A stretch of 64,000 bases of DNA, taken from NCBI GenBank assembly GCA_963691815.1, contig OY829657.1:25098928-25162927 (forward strand). Direction: 5' to 3'. The notes beneath the pieces are model-generated. The model saw only the letters and a program-made list of their open reading frames with translations. It ran no database searches and was not told the origin of the DNA. Made by a program: the position numbers and the translations under genes. This document shows, one piece after another, positions 60,051 through 64,000 of this stretch. This DNA is from Echiichthys vipera. Its lineage: Eukaryota; Chordata; Actinopteri; Perciformes; Trachinidae. Position 1 is the stretch's first letter; each line of letters opens with the position of its first letter.

Positions 60051-60760
60051 TTAAACACACACTCTCTCCCAGATAACTGTATTAACACAGATATGAACGG
60101 AGACACACAGAAAGAGGAAAAGACAAATCTGTCCTTCTTCTTTATCAGCGGCGTAAAAATACGAGCAGCGCTGAACTGGGTGGTTTCACATTAAGCTAAA
60201 TGATTTTATCAGCCAGACGGCTCTTTAATGTATTTAAATGGGCTCTTAGCAAGGTTAAAGCAGCTGCAGAGTGTCTCTGTGGGAACCAAAGTTACACTTC
60301 TGTGTGTTTTAGTTAAAAAGTCTTTTACTTTGCTTCAGAGCATTTTCCAAACAGATTTATTTCCTTCCTTCCAGACAGCCATTAGTTTCACTTCTTGTAT
60401 AAGAATCAACTGAAGGACCTGAAATCGGCCAGTAGATCTTCCACGACAGTCAGTATTTAGACATCTGAAGTTTCTGTAAAAGTTGTGCTGGCAAGGCTGT
60501 GACCTTGAGTCCCTCACATCACTAACTGTTTTAAAATGTTCTGTCAGTCATCAATAACCAAATGAATGGAGCACGGGATCATGGGAGATGTTGTCTTCAC
60601 CGCTGTTGCATCATTGCGGTCAGCTTCTTCCGGTTCGGTTAGATTCATCTTTTTTTTTACCACAGAGGTCTCCTCTCCATAACAAACACACCTGGTGATT
60701 AAAATCGGTTAAAAAAAATCTGAATAAAGCAGTTTTACGTGAAAAATAAGTTTTTCTCCG
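60051..60760. other. spacer
   Basis: No gene or repeat recognised. Confidence 0.4.
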
Positions 60761-61162
60761 CAACATATTCTCATGAACAGGTTTGTATGATATTGTATGA
60801 AAGGTTGCACAAAATTTTGCATGATATCCTACAAAAACAGCAAATGGAAGTGGACTGCGACAGTAAGTTTAAGGCACCAAAATAGTCGGCGTAAATTAGG
60901 CGTCAAAACGACTTGGTTAGGGTTAGAAAAAAAGGTTGTGTTTTGGGTTAGTATGTCCAGGACACGAATGGCGAAGGGATATAAAGTCCTGTGTTTTGGG
61001 ACCATCCACCCTCCCAACCTGCCTCCATGAGTGGAGATTGACCGTCCTATACTACGTCGCCTGCTTTAAATTCATTAAACATAAATATGTGAATTACACA
61101 CAAATTTCTGCATGTTACTTTTTTTGGTTATATGTACGAATAAATTCATGAAAACAGCCTGG
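60761..61162 (+). mobile_element. dispersed family A element, near full length (about 402 bp)
   Basis: Starts CAACATATTCTCATGAACAGG and ends TCATGAAAACAGCCTGG. TCTCATGAA at the left and the inverted TTCATGAAAA at the right are a weak terminal inverted repeat. Inside are CAAAACGACTTGGTTAGGG, GTATGTCCAGGACACGAATG, AAAGTCCTGTGTTTTGGG, CTACGTCGCCTGC and AATTTCTGCATGTTAC. The 26-bp motif occurs about once, so this copy shows the unexpanded state. Confidence 0.7.
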
Positions 61163-61955
61163 TCTTCTGATGCTGTTCAAATATAAACCATATGATCTCC
61201 ACAAAGCTAAGGTTAGCTCAGTGTTAGGATGAGTCAGCAGTCTAGAAATAGTCTCTGTGCTTAAATCTGTCCATGGAAAAACTTTATTTTTTCATCAGAT
61301 ATCTTAGTTACAACAATATTGAGCTAGCAAAGCAGTTATATGTTCATGTGTGGTATTTATTTAGTTTGAGAAACCCCATGATCTCTACAAAGCTAACGTT
61401 AGCTCAGTGTTAGCTGACTGACTCAACAGAAACTAGATATCGTCTGTTGTTGTTTTTTTAGAGTCACATTAAACTTCAAATATTAACTGCTGTAATCTGG
61501 TTAATGTGGTAATAAGCAAGAAGCAGTTTGTTTCTAAACCACGAAACAAGTGACAGCACAGTTTGGCGTAGTTATTAATGTTGTAAGCACGGTGGCTAAC
61601 TGAGCACCGTTATCCTTTACAACAGCACCACTTCTCTACACTTTTTGCATAATATTTCGTTACAGTTTTTTTCTCTTTATTTGTGTTTTTTGCCACTGTG
61701 CTGAAAATGAATGAATAAACAAAGTGTGCCTGGCAACATGGAGGAAACTACCCATAATGCAGTGTGCCATGATTGTACTTGCCCCAGCTGGTGCTAATAT
61801 CCAACCCCCCCTGGTGTGCAGTTTTCTCCGCGTCTCTCACAGCAGATGTGTCAACCTGCTCTCCAGTGAGCCCTTTCTCCTTCACTTCTACAGATTATCC
61901 TCTGAGATGTGACTCATCTGTAAACAAGAACAACTCCAACTTCCCTCTAATAACT
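61163..61955. other. single-copy-looking spacer
   Basis: Two similar stretches (61,199-61,227 and 61,382-61,412, both with ACAAAGCTAA and GTTAGCTCAGTGTTAG) indicate a diverged local duplication of about 183 bp spacing. No gene. Confidence 0.4.
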
Positions 61956-61959
61956 CGAT

Positions 61960-62170
61960 GCAGCAGCAGTCAGCGTCAGCGGTGAGGGCGGTGAGGGCGG
62001 TGAGGGTGGCGAGGGCGGCGCTGGCGAGTCTGCAGCAGTTATTTGTTCAGTTCGTCTGCAGACGCCTCGATGTGTGGACGAGTCTCTTCAAATATAGAGA
62101 AACGCCGTCGATAAACGGCGGCTGGAATGCAAATCTAAATTGTGGGTGGTGGAGCAGGGGTGTTTGTGCA
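61960..62170. promoter_or_regulatory. candidate regulatory segment with G-quadruplex, hairpin and octamer
   Basis: GTGAGGGCG repeated with 9-bp period (61,981-62,017) gives four G3 runs with 6-base spacers. CGCCGT, CGATAA, ACGGCG (62,103-62,120) forms a 6-bp hairpin. ATGCAAAT at 62,127-62,134 is a perfect POU octamer. The combination suggests a regulatory element but is unproven. Confidence 0.35.
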
Positions 62171-62341
62171 GAATCATCAGCAGATTGGATAATTGCGTGT
62201 GTGTGTGTGTGTCTGTATGTGTGAGACGGGGGTAAAAGCAGCTCTATTCTCCAGTTGAAGCCCCTCATCCTCTCTGTTTTCATACTGACACACTGTGAAT
62301 GTCAAAGAGCTACACAGAGCCTGGCCTGTCAGTCAGCGACC

Positions 62342-62571
<230 letters not shown>

Positions 62572-62599
62572 TGTGAATTGTGAGTTGCAAGAGGATCTG

Positions 62600-62679
62600 T
62601 GTGAACAGTGATGTGTGACAGAGAGAGTGAGAGAGAGATTTAGAGCTCAGAGAGAAAGAGAATGACCGATCGAGCAATG

Positions 62680-62726
<47 letters not shown>

Positions 62727-62845
62727 GGCGAGAGGAAAAAGTGAAAGAGGGAATTTTGAGCGAGAGGAAGAGACTGAAAACCAAGAGAGAGAGAGAGAGA
62801 GAGAGGAGTGATGACCAGAGAGAAAAGAGAGAGAGAGAGGTAGAT
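62600..62845 (+). repeat. (GA)n-rich tract
   Basis: GA runs at 62,683-62,721, 62,784-62,804 and 62,824-62,839 in purine-rich sequence. Confidence 0.92.
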
Positions 62846-63313
62846 GAAGGTGGACAGACAGTGCTGTGATCTGTGTCTGACTCTGCTGGATTTACTGGAT
62901 CAGACACACACAGACACTGAACTCTCTCTTTCTCCCTTTCTTTGTCCTTCATTCCCTCTGTCTTTTGTCCTTCCCCTTCTTTCTTTCTATCCTTTCCTAT
63001 ATCTTGCAGGCATTATGAAAAATTGATAACCTCATAACCTTCCTAGAGAACGTGTCACATTCGTACTTTATACAGAGCTTCACACAGACGGTGAGAGAGG
63101 GAGAGAGATTCTGGTCCTAAAATTGCGATGATTGTACGCTAACGTTCAGATGCGTCTCAGTCCTCAGGCCAACAGCGTCAAGTCGTTTTTTAAAAGCACC
63201 TGTTTTTGTCTTGTTTTAATCATTAATCCATAAATGGGACTTCCTGTTTGTGTCTATCAGGTCCAAGCCCATTAGTTCCTACTGAACACGTCAGTAATAT
63301 CACTATAGTTTTC
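62846..63313. other. spacer
   Basis: Pyrimidine-rich 62,920-63,000 ending CTTGCAG near 63,009, an acceptor-like site without a donor-bounded open frame. No gene. Confidence 0.4.
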
Positions 63314-63441
<128 letters not shown>

Positions 63442-63549
63442 TGAGTCACTTCCCTTGTCTGGTAGTGAACATTTAGAGGTAAATCATCTTCTTTGAATTG
63501 AGCCAAGAATTTCACATATGATGTTTATCAATTTAAAAGATAATTTTGC

Positions 63550-63855
63550 AAGTAGATAAAGCCACAGTTTGTTGTTCTTTTGTATTTATTGGCTTATTTC
63601 AGGGACATTGCATACCAATCAGCCAAACTGTAAGTGAGCCGCAGTTAGCCAAAGATGCTAGTTTACATCGGTTGTCCCAGGGAAGATATTCAAAAGGCAG
63701 CCTAAAGTTACAGAAACAAAATGCATATAAGCAAGGATTAAAAAAACAAACAACAAAAAAAACAACATAGGTGACTCTGAAGATACAGTCAATAATAGCA
63801 AAATAATTTCCCAGTCTGGGATCATTAAAGTCATTATATTCTATTCTATTCTATA
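63550..63855 (+). mobile_element. retroposon 3' end with (ATTCT)n tail
   Basis: 63,804-63,855 reads AATTTCCCAGTCTGGGATCA, TTAAAG, then TATTCTATTCTATTCTAT. This is a LINE-type terminus followed by short tandem tail repeats, as I recall for fish LINEs. The part at 63,570-63,700 (TTTCAGGGACATTGCATACC; CTAGTTTACATCGG) resembles another common fish repeat and may be a separate insertion. Confidence 0.55.
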
Positions 63856-64000
63856 GTAAGAACAAATTGACAGACAGAGGCCACTAGACAATACAATTAG
63901 ACAATTACACACAACGTACATTGTATGCTGTAGGCATTTCAACATTATGTGACAGGGTCCGTTCTCTCAGCTTGATACAATCGTCCTCGCCTACGGGAGT
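63856..64000. other. window end, no feature seen
   Basis: Unique-looking sequence to the right edge. Confidence 0.4.

Overview
The window is vertebrate nuclear DNA, most likely from a teleost fish. I infer this from the composition: very many long (CA)n/(GT)n tracts, large minisatellite blocks, short non-autonomous repeats of kinds I associate with percomorph fish genomes, and decayed non-LTR retrotransposon pieces. I could not support a complete protein-coding gene, an rRNA, a functional tRNA or any prokaryotic feature. The long open frames present come from stop-free simple repeats, above all pyrimidine-rich arrays and (CA)n tracts. The best reading is an intergenic or intronic, repeat-rich interval, possibly inside or beside a large gene; two exon-like segments are reported only as candidates.

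Layout. 1-1.1 kb: a 26-bp minisatellite cut by the left edge. 3.7-7.2 kb: a 14-bp minisatellite of about 3.4 kb. 8.6-17.3 kb: a cluster of dispersed repeats, with a near-perfect 655-bp palindrome (9.17-9.82 kb), a second foldback structure (16.2-16.8 kb) and an antisense LINE tail. 17.5-31 kb: microsatellites, a second 26-bp array inside a dispersed element (21.45-22.15 kb), a decayed LINE coding remnant (24 kb), a LINE 3' end (27 kb) and quiet single-copy-looking DNA. 31-39.5 kb: more copies of two dispersed families (here called A and B), a degenerate GACTTG repeat and several (CA)n tracts. 40.57-45.66 kb: a striking strand-asymmetric block, pyrimidine-rich for 3.1 kb (with a 50-bp minisatellite in 660-bp higher-order units) and then purine-rich for 1.9 kb. 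46.8-50.6 kb: two more 26/27-bp arrays in the opposite orientation, a G-quadruplex-rich GC segment and an 84-bp pyrimidine minisatellite. 50.6-64 kb: microsatellites, degenerate repeats, CCAAT- and octamer-bearing candidate regulatory segments and a LINE 3' end.

How the parts relate. Family A is a dispersed element of about 325-410 bp with weak inverted ends. It carries the motif that has been amplified into the 26/27-bp arrays, so one mobile family seems to have seeded satellite growth at four places in 64 kb, two in each orientation. Family B is a second dispersed family built of degenerate copies of a short TTTGTGGTCATTTTGCATC-like motif and is often next to family A. The names A, B, D and F are mine and used only here.

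I did not find a new biological system that the sequence can prove. The most informative observations are the element-seeded minisatellites, the palindrome with a triplet expansion in only one arm, the higher-order structure and the deletion-rich middle of the 14-bp array, the 5-kb purine/pyrimidine switch, and a few candidate microexons and regulatory modules that need comparative or RNA data.
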